Origin: Jiulongibacter sp966250325
GTDB lineage: Bacteria; Bacteroidota; Bacteroidia; Cytophagales; Spirosomataceae
NCBI GenBank assembly: GCA_966250325.1
Contig: CBINGY010000001.1
Span: 124,001-188,000 of the forward strand
DNA: 64,000 nucleotides
Reading direction: 5' to 3'
Positions 42,875 to 51,893 of the stretch are shown here, piece by piece. The notes under the pieces are model-generated. The model saw nothing but the letters and a program-made list of their open reading frames with translations. It searched no databases and was not told the origin of the DNA. How positions within the stretch are numbered: the stretch's first letter is position 1; each line of letters opens with the position of its first letter. Made by a program: the position numbers and the translations under genes.

Positions 42875-44368
42875 TCAGGAGAGTATTTCCCTGATTACCT
42901 TCCCCTCCACATCCGTTAATCGAAAAGGCCTTCCCTGAAACTCATAGGTTAGTTTTTCATGATCAAAACCCAGTTGATTCAAAATAGTAGCCTGAATATC
43001 ATGGGGGTTAACCTTCCCATTTACAGCCGTATATCCAATCTCATCCGTTTCGCCAAATACATGTCCTTTTTTAATTCCGCCACCAGCCATCCACATAGTA
43101 AAAGCTTCGGCGTGGTGATCGCGACCTTTAAAGGCATTGGGCTTCCCCTCCCGGTTTTCTGCCATGGGCGTACGGCCAAATTCGCCACCCCATACCACCA
43201 ACGTTTCATCGAGTAAACCACGCTGTTTGAGATCCAGAAGTAGAGCAGTTACCGGCTTATCGGTTTCCCGGCATTTATTTACCAACCCTATATCTACCGA
43301 ACCATCCTCGCTGGTGCCGTGGGTATCCCATCCCCAATCAAAAAGCTGTACAAAACGAACTCCTTTTTCAACCAGCTTACGTGCCAGAAGCACATTATTG
43401 GCAAAACTGGCCTTACCTGGTTCTGTTCCATACATCTCATGGATGTAGGCGGGTTCATCCTGAATATTCATGACATCAGGCACCGAAATCTGCATGCGGT
43501 AGGCCATTTCGTACTGAGAAATGCGGCTCAGTATTTCGGGATCGCCATATTCTTCAAACTGCTGCTGATTAACTTTATTAATGGCTTCTATGGAGGCTTT
43601 TCGCAGGTCACGACTCACCCCTTCAGGATCATTAAGAAACAAAATGGGATCACCAGCCGACCGACATTGGACACCCTGATACACCGAAGGCAGAAACCCG
43701 CTTCCCCAGATGCTTTTGCCTGCGTCTGGATTGGCCCCGCCGCTGGTGAGCACCACAAATCCTGGAAGATCTGAATTTTCTGTTCCCAGTCCATAAGTGA
43801 CCCAGGATCCCATACTCGGCCTTCCGAGCCGGGCTGAACCGGTATGCATCAGGAGTTGAGCAGGTGCATGATTAAACTGATCTGTGGTGACGCCTTTCAA
43901 AAAGGTAAGTTCATCGGCTACGGTTTGAAGATGAGGCAGATAATCGCTTATCCATGCACCGCTTTGACCATATTGTTTAAATCGGGCCTGCGGACCCAGC
44001 ATTTTGGGTACACCGCGTATAAAAGCAAACTTCTTCCCTTCCAGAAACGAATCAGGACAGGCTTGTCCATCCATTTTATGCAGCTCTGGCTTGTAGTCAA
44101 AAAGTTCGAGCTGAGACGGAGCACCGGCCATATGGAGATAAATCACCGAACGGGCTTTCGGTGCAAAATGCGGTGCACGGGCCAGCAGGGGGTTTGACAA
44201 GTCGCCCAGAAATGTTTTATCGGAGCTATTTGACGAACACGAGCCCATAAGACCACCCAAAGCCAGTCCGCCCAGCCCCATAAAACTTTCTTTAAGGAAG
44301 TTTCGCCGGGTTTGCTGCAGAAGCTTTTGCTGTACGGCTTCGTAAATAAGTTTCTCCTTTCCCATCAA
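42875..44368 (-). CDS. DUF1501 protein, second copy
   Basis: A 497-residue DUF1501 protein. The N-terminus has a Tat-like RRNFLKESFMGLGGLALGGLMGSC with a cysteine at the end. Blocks: IYLHMAGAPSQLELFDYKP, DQFNHAPAQLLMHTG, FDWGWDTHGT, WGGEFGRTPMAENREGK and GRDHHAEAFTMWMAGGG, much closer to the planctomycete type than the copy at 27194. The start overlaps the end of the upstream PSCyt1 gene by 4 bp, so the two proteins should be made together. Confidence 0.87.
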   Translation of the reverse strand: MMGKEKLIYEAVQQKLLQQTRRNFLKESFMGLGGLALGGLMGSCSSNSSDKTFLGDLSNPLLARAPHFAPKARSVIYLHMAGAPSQLELFDYKPELHKMDGQACPDSFLEGKKFAFIRGVPKMLGPQARFKQYGQSGAWISDYLPHLQTVADELTFLKGVTTDQFNHAPAQLLMHTGSARLGRPSMGSWVTYGLGTENSDLPGFVVLTSGGANPDAGKSIWGSGFLPSVYQGVQCRSAGDPILFLNDPEGVSRDLRKASIEAINKVNQQQFEEYGDPEILSRISQYEMAYRMQISVPDVMNIQDEPAYIHEMYGTEPGKASFANNVLLARKLVEKGVRFVQLFDWGWDTHGTSEDGSVDIGLVNKCRETDKPVTALLLDLKQRGLLDETLVVWGGEFGRTPMAENREGKPNAFKGRDHHAEAFTMWMAGGGIKKGHVFGETDEIGYTAVNGKVNPHDIQATILNQLGFDHEKLTYEFQGRPFRLTDVEGKVIREILS

Positions 44369-47028
44369 TTTTTCGTGATTACTTCGTCAAGGTTAAATAG
44401 GGTACTGGTAACTACACTGAGAGCTTTCACCCCGGCTTCTTTTTCATTTGCGGCCCGAAACTCCTTAAGTGACATTTCGTAGAGATCAAGCAATGCAGAC
44501 TTCCTTTTCGGGTCAATCGCCCTGCCCGTAGCACGGGTATAGGCTAACGAAATCGACCTGTCTGTATCTTTTTGCCAGACCTGCCGTGCAAAGGCCTCTG
44601 CAAGCTCCATGTACACCGGATCATTCAGGGTGGTCAATGCCTGCAAGGGAGTATTGGTAACTATTCTTCTGGCCGAACAAACCTCCCTACCTACTCCATC
44701 GAAATTGATCATGGACGGGTATGGGGCCGTTCGTTTCCAAAAAGTGTAAACTGCTCTGCGGTATTGTTGATTCCCCTGGCTCATCTCCCATTTTTTCCCG
44801 TTATACGGTGAAAGCCACACTCCATCGGGTTGAAAAGGCATCACGGGCTTTCCGTACATTTCAGGATTCAACTTTCCTGAAATAAACAATGCTTGATCCC
44901 GCACCTGCTCTGCCGAAAGCCGCACACGGGCCCCCCGTGCCAGATAGATATTGAACTGGTCTTTATGGATTTGTTCTGGTGTAGCTCTGGAATCCTGGCG
45001 ATAGGTAGCACTCATCACTATTTTCTTCATGAGAGTTTTCACAGACCATTTATCTCCACGCATGAAATGATAGCTGAGGTAATCCAGAAGTTCACGATGC
45101 GTGGCATCTGCTCCCTGAGTTCCCATATCTTCGAGCGTCTCTACCAGGCCTCTTCCAAAAAACTGCTCCCAGATTCTGTTTACGATGGTTCTGGAGGTTA
45201 ACGGATTTTTTTGATCCGTCATCCACCCGGCCAGGCCAAGCCGGTTCTGAGGTAAATCTGAGGATAATCCGCCAAGCGAAGCCGGAACGCCCGCCTGTAC
45301 TTTTTCACCGGGTGAAAGCCAGCTTCCCCGTTCAAAAACGTGCGTTTCTCTGCTCCATTGAGGAACGTTATCCAGCATAATGGGCGTCTCCTCTGCGGTA
45401 GTGTTCAACAGACTCCAGAATGTATTTTTCTGCAGTGACGGCAATTTGTTATGAACTCCATCAGAAAAGTGAAACCAGTCAAACTGTATTCCGGTCTTAA
45501 GCGGATCGGTGAGTTCTCTGCTTGAAAAGGTGAAGAAAATATCGTGTTTTCCTGCAGTAATTTGAATCGGTATCTCTGTAATCTGCCAGCCCGATTTTTT
45601 TGCCGGAATGGTAAATGAGCCAATTACCGGGCCTTTCGGTGAATCGGTATGAAGGTATAGCTGACCCGCATTCAAGCCTGAAGAATACCTGAAAATCAGT
45701 CGGTTTACTCCGGAAAGGTCAACCGATTTCAGGCGGGCAGAGGAGTTATTTCGCATAGCCAGCCACTTGGTATCACTCAGCTCACTGTTGACAAACTGAT
45801 CGGTTTCCAACGAATTAATAGCCGGCTGAAAGGTCTTGATGAAATGATTTATCTGCAAAGCCTCCTTTTCACCCAGATTTAGTTTAGTCCAGGAAACCAG
45901 CGACCCAAGCCGGGCATTTTGATCAGAGTCCAGGTGTCTGATCACGGGATAATCTGCAAACGAATCACTATCCCGGGTGTTATTGAAAAAGGCCATGAAC
46001 TTGTAATACTCCTCATGCCTGAAGGGATCGTAAGGATGACTGTGGCATTGTACACAGGCAAAAGTGGTGCTCATGAGTGTTTCCCAGGTGGTATTTACCC
46101 GGTCAATAACTGCGGCCACCCGAAACTCCTCATTGTCTGTTCCACCTTCGTCATTCGTCATGGTATTGCGGTGAAAGGCCGTAGCGATATACTTATCTTC
46201 GGTGGGATTGAGGAGCAGGTCACCGGCCAGCTGTTCGGTAAGAAACTGATCATACGGCATATCGGCGTTAAAAGCTCTTATGAGCCAGTCACGATACCGC
46301 CAGATGTTACGATTATCATCCCGCTCATACCCCTTGGTATCGGCATATCGGGCCAGATCAAGCCACATGGAGGTCCATTTTTCACCATAATGCGGTGAGG
46401 CCAAAAGTTTATCCACTAACTGCCCGAAGGTCTTGTCAGAAGGATTTTTCAGATAATCCCGGGTAAGTGAATCGGGGGCGGGAAAACCAATCAGGTCAAG
46501 AGCCACACGCCGGGCCAGCACTTCGGGTTCTGCCTCCTTTGAGACCTTAAGCCCTTTCTCGCTGGCTTTTTGAGATATGAAGTGATCGATTTCATTTTTT
46601 GCCCAGTTCTCTTCCCCTTCCGGCACTTCCACCTCTTTAACCGGAACATACGCCCAGTGCTCGCCCCATTCGGCCCCCTGTTCTATCCATCGGGTAAGTA
46701 GTTCAATTTCTTCTTTGGGCAGAGGATCGGCATCCAGAGGCATTCGTTCTTCGGGATCATCCAGCGTTAATCGCCGGATCATCTCTGAGGCATGAGCATC
46801 ACCTGGCACAATCCCATATTTTCCCGATTTTAGTTTTTCTTTGGCCTCTTCTTCAAAAAGGACAGAGAACCCTCCCTGTTTTTTAACCCCGCCGTGACAA
46901 GCGATACAGCGTTTATTAAGGATAGGTTTAATTTCAGAACTAAAATCAACAGGCCTGGAACTGCTGCAAAACCATAAGGAAGAAGCCAAAGCAGCAAGAG
47001 CCAGTGTAAATAACCAGATTTTTCGCAT
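44365..47028 (-). CDS. PSCyt1/DUF1549/DUF1553 lipoprotein, second copy
   Basis: An 887-residue exported protein with a lipobox-like LWFC near residue 21. Domains in order: Planctomycete-type cytochrome c (CIACH near residue 42), DUF1549 with CVQCH (near 325), a carbohydrate-binding-like beta-sandwich region (about 430-540, PKGPVIGSFTIPAKKSGW), and DUF1553 (NRIWEQFFGRGLVETLEDMG). Unlike the first copy it has no N-terminal membrane helices. It is co-translated with the downstream DUF1501 gene. The family is thought to act in surface electron transfer or polysaccharide handling; neither is shown here. Confidence 0.85.
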   Translation of the reverse strand: MRKIWLFTLALAALASSLWFCSSSRPVDFSSEIKPILNKRCIACHGGVKKQGGFSVLFEEEAKEKLKSGKYGIVPGDAHASEMIRRLTLDDPEERMPLDADPLPKEEIELLTRWIEQGAEWGEHWAYVPVKEVEVPEGEENWAKNEIDHFISQKASEKGLKVSKEAEPEVLARRVALDLIGFPAPDSLTRDYLKNPSDKTFGQLVDKLLASPHYGEKWTSMWLDLARYADTKGYERDDNRNIWRYRDWLIRAFNADMPYDQFLTEQLAGDLLLNPTEDKYIATAFHRNTMTNDEGGTDNEEFRVAAVIDRVNTTWETLMSTTFACVQCHSHPYDPFRHEEYYKFMAFFNNTRDSDSFADYPVIRHLDSDQNARLGSLVSWTKLNLGEKEALQINHFIKTFQPAINSLETDQFVNSELSDTKWLAMRNNSSARLKSVDLSGVNRLIFRYSSGLNAGQLYLHTDSPKGPVIGSFTIPAKKSGWQITEIPIQITAGKHDIFFTFSSRELTDPLKTGIQFDWFHFSDGVHNKLPSLQKNTFWSLLNTTAEETPIMLDNVPQWSRETHVFERGSWLSPGEKVQAGVPASLGGLSSDLPQNRLGLAGWMTDQKNPLTSRTIVNRIWEQFFGRGLVETLEDMGTQGADATHRELLDYLSYHFMRGDKWSVKTLMKKIVMSATYRQDSRATPEQIHKDQFNIYLARGARVRLSAEQVRDQALFISGKLNPEMYGKPVMPFQPDGVWLSPYNGKKWEMSQGNQQYRRAVYTFWKRTAPYPSMINFDGVGREVCSARRIVTNTPLQALTTLNDPVYMELAEAFARQVWQKDTDRSISLAYTRATGRAIDPKRKSALLDLYEMSLKEFRAANEKEAGVKALSVVTSTLFNLDEVITKN

Positions 47029-47176
47029 CTCGAAGGGTTGAAAACAAGAGAAACGAAGTTACGTAGGGGAAGACGTATTTCAAATTTTGGAAGAGTTTCT
47101 TATTTCTAAAAGTAGCTGCCGGTGGCTGAGACCTTTACCTGAGAAAGTGCAGAATCCCGAATTTAGTCTGTGTTCC

Positions 47177-47992
47177 CTACTCCACCTCATCCAGCAGCTC
47201 ATTGAAAATCTGATGGCGGCGTTCTTTGATTTTACTTTCGGCTATCAGTGCAGCCTTTTTAAATCCTCCCATATAATACCTTTGAAACCAGGGCAGTACC
47301 GAAATGGTGGCATCGAGCAAAGAGGCATTAAGGGCCGAACGTATACCCAGATAAAAGAGTCCGCCGGTAAGTAGCATGGAGTTTAGTCCATTTTTTATGT
47401 CTCCCGCATAGAACTGGCCTGCCCCGGGGAAAATGATACTTAGCACTTTAGCGGTTTTCGGATTGATCTTGCTCACTTTGTCATTTTCTCTGAACAGCGA
47501 ATGTACCGCCAGCGTATCTGAAGCTATCTCTTTGAACAACTTCTCTGACTGACGGAAATCATCCAGAGCAAAAGCCAGCATGGCCTCATAGAATGTTTTC
47601 AGGTCTTCCTGATCTTTATTGAGCACCGCGGGCAGGTTATACAGCTCTGCCTGTGCCAGATTGTACTGACCCATGACCAGAAAACACGATGTCTTACTGA
47701 GTGTTATCTCGTTCTGAATCAGTTCGTCACGGGTACTAAAAAATGCCAGATCATAGTAGAAGGCGGCCTCCTCGAATGAACCTGTTTCATACAGACAATC
47801 TGCTATATTTCTGTAAACCTTGGGACCATACGATTGATCCTTGTCAAAAAACAAGACTCTTTTGTAGGTTTCAACGGCCTCTGAAAAGCGTTGTTTGCTG
47901 AGCATGTCATTGGCAAAAGCATAGGTCTGCTCAATGCTTTGTGCCTTTACAAATGCACTAGTAATAAGCATTAAAAAGATCACTCGCTTCAT
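47177..47992 (-). CDS. TPR protein with C-terminal membrane module (paralogue 2)
   Basis: A 271-residue exported protein: signal peptide (to about VKAQ), TPR-like helical pairs (about 20-165), and a C-terminal hydrophobic module opening with IIFPGAGQFYAGDIKNGLNSMLLTGG, a DUF5683/TM2-like pattern. It resembles the gene just upstream in both layout and C-terminal motif. The two reading frames overlap by 35 bp. Function not known; last gene of the yidD-type operon. Confidence 0.68.
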   Translation of the reverse strand: MKRVIFLMLITSAFVKAQSIEQTYAFANDMLSKQRFSEAVETYKRVLFFDKDQSYGPKVYRNIADCLYETGSFEEAAFYYDLAFFSTRDELIQNEITLSKTSCFLVMGQYNLAQAELYNLPAVLNKDQEDLKTFYEAMLAFALDDFRQSEKLFKEIASDTLAVHSLFRENDKVSKINPKTAKVLSIIFPGAGQFYAGDIKNGLNSMLLTGGLFYLGIRSALNASLLDATISVLPWFQRYYMGGFKKAALIAESKIKERRHQIFNELLDEVE

Positions 47993-48791
47993 GCTGCAGC
48001 TGATTAATTTTTTTTCGGTTTTTGTTTTTCGCTGATTTCACAGATCCATAAATATTTCCCAGATAGAATCCACTCCCTATTGCTGTGTAAACCCATGGTC
48101 TGTAATTATTTGCCCCAAACTGATTAAACTTTCGCACTGCCTGAAAAGCCATGCCTCCCGTGAAAATAAGCGAAACAATCCCATCTTTCCAGTCGCCGGT
48201 GTAGGCCTTCCCCAGACCCGGAATCAACGTAGACAAAACTCCCGCCAGCAATGGACTTTTTTTGGGGCTATTAATCCCCCGGTCAATAATGGAACGGTAC
48301 CCCTGAAGCATAAAATTGGAGGTATCTGTCAAAGTAGCCAGCCTTTCTCTTGCCTTCACAAAATCAGAATTGAAAACGTGAACGGTACTTTCCAGCAATG
48401 CCTTATCTGTTTCGGGAAGAGTTTCACTTTGATTCCAGAAGTTAATGGCACGGTCCCATTTTTTCTGGTTCATGAGCATTTTGGAGAATTCCAGCGAGTG
48501 AATCCGTGGCATTTCTTTCAGCGGCTCAAATAAACGGTAGGTTCTCTGCTCTCCCTCTTCATTCAAGCCTGCCAGGCGATACGACTTCAGGAGCTGATAC
48601 CTAACCTGCTGATCCTGCGGCACCAGATAATTCAGGCGTTCAAATTCCTTAATAGCAAACGTATACTGACCCGACTCCAGGAGGTAATCGGCAAATTTCC
48701 GGGTGTTTGTTTCGTCAAAAAGATTCTCCTGGCTGTAGGATTTTGACCCAAATGCAGTTAAGATGACGAGAATAAAGGCTAATTTCTTCAT
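47958..48791 (-). CDS. TPR protein with C-terminal membrane module (paralogue 1)
   Basis: A 277-residue exported protein: signal peptide ending near SYSQ, TPR-like helices (ESGQYTFAIKEFERLNYL...QVRYQLLKSYRLAGL), and a C-terminal module LSTLIPGLGKAYTGDWKDGIVSLIFTGG like that of the next gene. Starts 4 bases after the yidD-like stop. Probably membrane-attached in the periplasm. Function unknown. Confidence 0.68.
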   Translation of the reverse strand: MKKLAFILVILTAFGSKSYSQENLFDETNTRKFADYLLESGQYTFAIKEFERLNYLVPQDQQVRYQLLKSYRLAGLNEEGEQRTYRLFEPLKEMPRIHSLEFSKMLMNQKKWDRAINFWNQSETLPETDKALLESTVHVFNSDFVKARERLATLTDTSNFMLQGYRSIIDRGINSPKKSPLLAGVLSTLIPGLGKAYTGDWKDGIVSLIFTGGMAFQAVRKFNQFGANNYRPWVYTAIGSGFYLGNIYGSVKSAKNKNRKKINQLQHEASDLFNAYY

Positions 48792-48795
48792 GCAC

Positions 48796-49230
48796 TTATT
48801 TGTAGTCTGCCACTATGGCTACCTCGGGTTCTTTCCTGGGGTCGTCTTTTAAGAGCATGCTCTTTTTATCAATTTCATAATTCTGCGGACTGAGGCCATT
48901 ACATCGGGTGAGACGGTCCATGGTCATCATGCCACCTTTTATCATACCATGGCTTTTTACCGCCAATATACCATACTCAGAGCAGCTGGGGGTAAAGGTG
49001 CAGACGGTGAGATCTTGTGACGAGATGAAGGTTTTATAAAACAAAAACAGACCGCTGAAAGCAGTTTGTATTTCGCTGGTATTGTCTTTGGCCTGCCAAT
49101 ACTCCTGCTTTGTATTTCCGCTATCCAGGATATTCCGGTAAAGGCCGGGGCGATTCTGGGCCTTACTGCTTCTTCCGCACAGCAGCAGAGCGGGTAACAG
49201 GAATGCGGTAACGATATATTTCATCTTCAT
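48796..49230 (-). CDS. YidD-like protein with signal peptide and extensions
   Basis: The core (about residues 55-105: FYKTFISSQDLTVCTFTPSCSEYGILAVKSHG, then RLTRCNGL) is the YidD/Haemolytic domain, normally a cytoplasmic membrane-bound helper of YidC of about 80 residues. Here the protein is about 144 residues, with an N-terminal signal peptide (KYIVTAFLLPALLLCGRSSKAQ) and a charged C-terminal extension, so it should be exported. Start set at 49230 or 49224; it overlaps the upstream gene by more than 60 bp. It sits between a LolA-like gene and two TPR genes rather than with rnpA/yidC. Confidence 0.78.
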   Translation of the reverse strand: MKMKYIVTAFLLPALLLCGRSSKAQNRPGLYRNILDSGNTKQEYWQAKDNTSEIQTAFSGLFLFYKTFISSQDLTVCTFTPSCSEYGILAVKSHGMIKGGMMTMDRLTRCNGLSPQNYEIDKKSMLLKDDPRKEPEVAIVADYK

Positions 49231-49894
49231 CTTGCTGATCAATTACAATATTCTTGTAGGTAGTTTGCTGGAGGTTCTGTTCGTTTTTGACACCATAGCT
49301 TATCATGGTAACCTCTGTTGGAAATTCAACGCCTTTCACGTTGACATATTTCTTAAAAAACTGCCGGCTCACCAGTTTACCCGTTTTATCATAAAAAACC
49401 ATGGCATCCAGCCTCCGGTTTTTTTTAAGCATTTCAATATTTCCGAAAAGAGATGCAAAACGCTCATTGGAAGGAACCCAGGTAGTAAGTACTCCGCCAT
49501 CTACCTTGTCCACTTTTCCGATTTTATAAATGGGTGTAGTCTCCTGGCCCGATGTGAGTCCGTAATCTGAAAGTTTTCCGGTTAAGGCCAGATGAAATAC
49601 CGTGAAATCAGGAAATATGAAAGACTGACCGGTTTCTTTTATGGTGTTTGTCACCGGATCAATTTTATACATACTGGTGTCCTGAAGTATCAGGTGTTCC
49701 TTTTCAGGAAAAGTGAGGGTGTAAACAATCTTCTTGTAGATCTTATCATAATACACTTTTCCCATAGTAAGCCTGTACTTCCCATTGGCCAGTTTATCTT
49801 TCACAGAGATGTCTGCCCGGAAACGATAAAACTGCTGGGATTTGGCCGAAGAAAAGAGGAAAAACAAAAACAAAACAAAAACCGCACGAACCAT
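49163..49894 (-). CDS. LolA-like outer-membrane lipoprotein-sorting protein
   Basis: A 243-residue exported protein. Signal peptide MVRAVFVLFLFFLFSSAKSQ decides the start (the frame is open a further 174 bases upstream, across a terminator). The body is a single beta-sheet domain of the LolA/LppX-like type (YRLTMGKVYYDKIYKKIVYTLTFP, later FYDKTGKLVSRQFFKKYVNVKGVEFPTEVTMI). Likely a periplasmic lipid- or lipoprotein-handling protein. First gene of a four-gene overlapping operon with the yidD-like gene and two TPR genes. Confidence 0.68.
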   Translation of the reverse strand: MVRAVFVLFLFFLFSSAKSQQFYRFRADISVKDKLANGKYRLTMGKVYYDKIYKKIVYTLTFPEKEHLILQDTSMYKIDPVTNTIKETGQSFIFPDFTVFHLALTGKLSDYGLTSGQETTPIYKIGKVDKVDGGVLTTWVPSNERFASLFGNIEMLKKNRRLDAMVFYDKTGKLVSRQFFKKYVNVKGVEFPTEVTMISYGVKNEQNLQQTTYKNIVIDQQDEDEIYRYRIPVTRSAAVRKKQ

Positions 49895-49942
49895 AACTGC
49901 TACTTTCCGGGACTTTTTCAAGGTTCCAATAATAAAAAGAAA

Positions 49943-49968
49943 GGCCCAAACTATGTATAGTTTGGGCC
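49943..49968 (-). terminator. Terminator of the 147-residue membrane protein gene
   Basis: An 11-bp perfect stem GGCCCAAACTA/TAGTTTGGGCC with a 4-base loop; on the minus strand it is followed by TTTCTTTTTATT. It separates the 147-residue gene from the four-gene operon downstream. Confidence 0.85.
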
Positions 49969-49989
49969 AAGTCCAAAATTTTTGTTCAC

Positions 49990-50433
49990 TTAAAACCAGA
50001 AAGATCTTCCGATAAGAGCCACAATTACTACATAATATACTACCCAGGCTCCGGCAAATACCAAGCATCCGATAAGGGCTTTCTTGGTTTGCTCTTTATC
50101 CTGATCGGTAAGAACATACACCAGAATTACACCAAGTACTGCAAGTACACATCCCCACCAGAAAGCGGGAATTCCACCCGGAAGGTCAGCTGAGGCCAGA
50201 GCATCGGCACTGTTTGAACTCAGGTCAATACCTGCTACTAGATCAGGATTCTGAGCCTGAAGCTCTTCCAATGTAACGTCACTTTGCTCAACGTACTTTT
50301 CAATTTTGTTTAGCTGATCAAACTCGGCAGAAATTTGATCCTCTTCCAAAGAGAATTTTTCACTCGGTTCTGTAGCAAACGCAAAGGTTAGCGTGAGGCA
50401 GAAAACTGTAATAAAAGAAAGAATTTTGCTCAT
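49990..50433 (-). CDS. Small exported membrane protein, unknown function
   Basis: A 147-residue protein with a signal peptide (to about FAFA), an acidic, low-complexity periplasmic part (about 22-85), and two hydrophobic helices (WWGCVLAVLGVILVYVLT and IGCLVFAGAWVVYYVVIVALIG) joined by a charged DQDKEQTKK turn. Similar small proteins are common in Bacteroidota; none has a known function. Own terminator. Confidence 0.7.
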   Translation of the reverse strand: MSKILSFITVFCLTLTFAFATEPSEKFSLEEDQISAEFDQLNKIEKYVEQSDVTLEELQAQNPDLVAGIDLSSNSADALASADLPGGIPAFWWGCVLAVLGVILVYVLTDQDKEQTKKALIGCLVFAGAWVVYYVVIVALIGRSFWF

Positions 50434-50796
50434 GGTTGAATCTGATAAATAGTTAATGATTATTCAATATTAGAGGAATTCTCTGACAATTCAAATCAAG
50501 GAAATTGTGATCCTTATCAACTCGTCATTTAAAACTCCTGATACTATTGACTGCCGCAAAAAACGCAATTAAAGCGGTTCAAATCACTGAACCCACAAAG
50601 AAAATATGGAAGAATTTTATTTTGCGGGAGAAGTACAAGGGCACTTACAGCATGTTATAAATGACAACTATTTATTTGTGAGATCGTTGGGGCCACTCAA
50701 CAGGTTTTCTCCTTCAACTTCACCCTGCTTTGGCAAGTGGTAGCATCCTACTGGAAAACGATGTAAATTTACGGCCTCATACTGAAACGAAATTCT
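50434..50796. other. Gene-free gap between divergent genes
   Basis: This 363-base gap is AT-rich at its left side. One 45-codon frame (50606-50743) starts with ATG but has no recognised family. The right part should hold the prfA promoter; TAAATTTA about 25 bases before the prfA start is a weak -7 match. Nothing else was identified. Confidence 0.4.
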
Positions 50797-51867
50797 ATGA
50801 TCAACCAGCTTGAAGCAATCAGAGAGCGATTTATGGAGGTCTCCCAGCAAATTGGGATGCCCGAAGTGGTTTCTGATATGGCCAAGTTTACCAAAATAAG
50901 CAAGGAGTACAAAGACCTGGAGAAAATTGTAAACCAATACAAACTCTATAAAGAGGTACTGGGGAATATTCAGGGAGCCAAAGAAATTCTGATCAGTGAA
51001 AAGGATGAAGAACTGCGTGAAATGGCCAAAGAGGAATTGGATGATCTTCTTCCCAAACAGGAAGAAATGGAGGCCATTTTAAAGGAAATGCTCATCCCCA
51101 AAGACCCCAACGACAGTAAAAATGCCATTCTGGAAGTACGGGCAGGTACAGGTGGTGACGAAGCCTCTATTTTTGCCGGTGATCTTTTCAGAATGTATCA
51201 GCGGTATGTGGAAACCCAGCCCGGCTGGACCCTAACTATCATGGACCTAAATGCCGGCTCTTCAGGCGGATTTAAAGAAATCATTGCTGAAGTCACCGGT
51301 GATGACGTTTATGGGAAGCTGAAATTTGAGTCGGGAGTGCATAGGGTACAGCGTATTCCGGCTACAGAATCTCAGGGGCGTGTGCATACCTCTGCAGCGT
51401 CTGTGGCGGTTTTACCTGAGGCCGATGAGGTAGATTTCCAACTCAATATGGGTGATATTAAAAAAGATACGTTCAGGGCATCGGGAGCCGGCGGGCAGCA
51501 CATTAATAAAACGGAATCGGCGGTTCGGCTTACTCATATTCCTACAGGCACCGTGGTGGAATGCCAGGATGGCCGCTCTCAGCATGCCAATTACGATAAG
51601 GCCCTCACTGTACTTCGATCGAGATTGTATGAAGCCGAACTCAAAAAACACAATGACGCCATAAGCTCTGAAAGGAAATCGCTGGTGGGCAGCGGAGACC
51701 GTTCAGATAAAATTCGAACCTATAACTACCCTCAAAGCCGGGTTACCGATCACCGGATAGGGCTCACCGTTTACAATTTGCCTGCTGTAATGGATGGCGA
51801 TATTGAAGAGTTTATTGAAAAACTGCGTATGGCCGAAAACGCTGAACGCATGCAGGAGGGAGTTTAA
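50797..51867 (+). CDS. prfA: Peptide chain release factor 1
   Basis: A 356-residue class I release factor. The GGQ catalytic motif is in SGAGGQHINKTES; RIPATESQGRVHTSAASVAVLPE carries the PAT tripeptide in the stop-codon-recognition loop that marks RF1 (UAA/UAG), against SPF in RF2. It hydrolyses peptidyl-tRNA at stop codons in the ribosome. 26 bases before rdgB. Confidence 0.96.
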   Translation: MINQLEAIRERFMEVSQQIGMPEVVSDMAKFTKISKEYKDLEKIVNQYKLYKEVLGNIQGAKEILISEKDEELREMAKEELDDLLPKQEEMEAILKEMLIPKDPNDSKNAILEVRAGTGGDEASIFAGDLFRMYQRYVETQPGWTLTIMDLNAGSSGGFKEIIAEVTGDDVYGKLKFESGVHRVQRIPATESQGRVHTSAASVAVLPEADEVDFQLNMGDIKKDTFRASGAGGQHINKTESAVRLTHIPTGTVVECQDGRSQHANYDKALTVLRSRLYEAELKKHNDAISSERKSLVGSGDRSDKIRTYNYPQSRVTDHRIGLTVYNLPAVMDGDIEEFIEKLRMAENAERMQEGV

Positions 51868-51893
51868 CTACCATCATCCCCCGATAAAAACGT

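Noticed and set aside
50606..50743. A 45-codon ATG frame in the gap before prfA
   Set aside because: No recognised family, no ribosome-binding or promoter signal, and a C-terminal half with an uninformative composition; probably chance.
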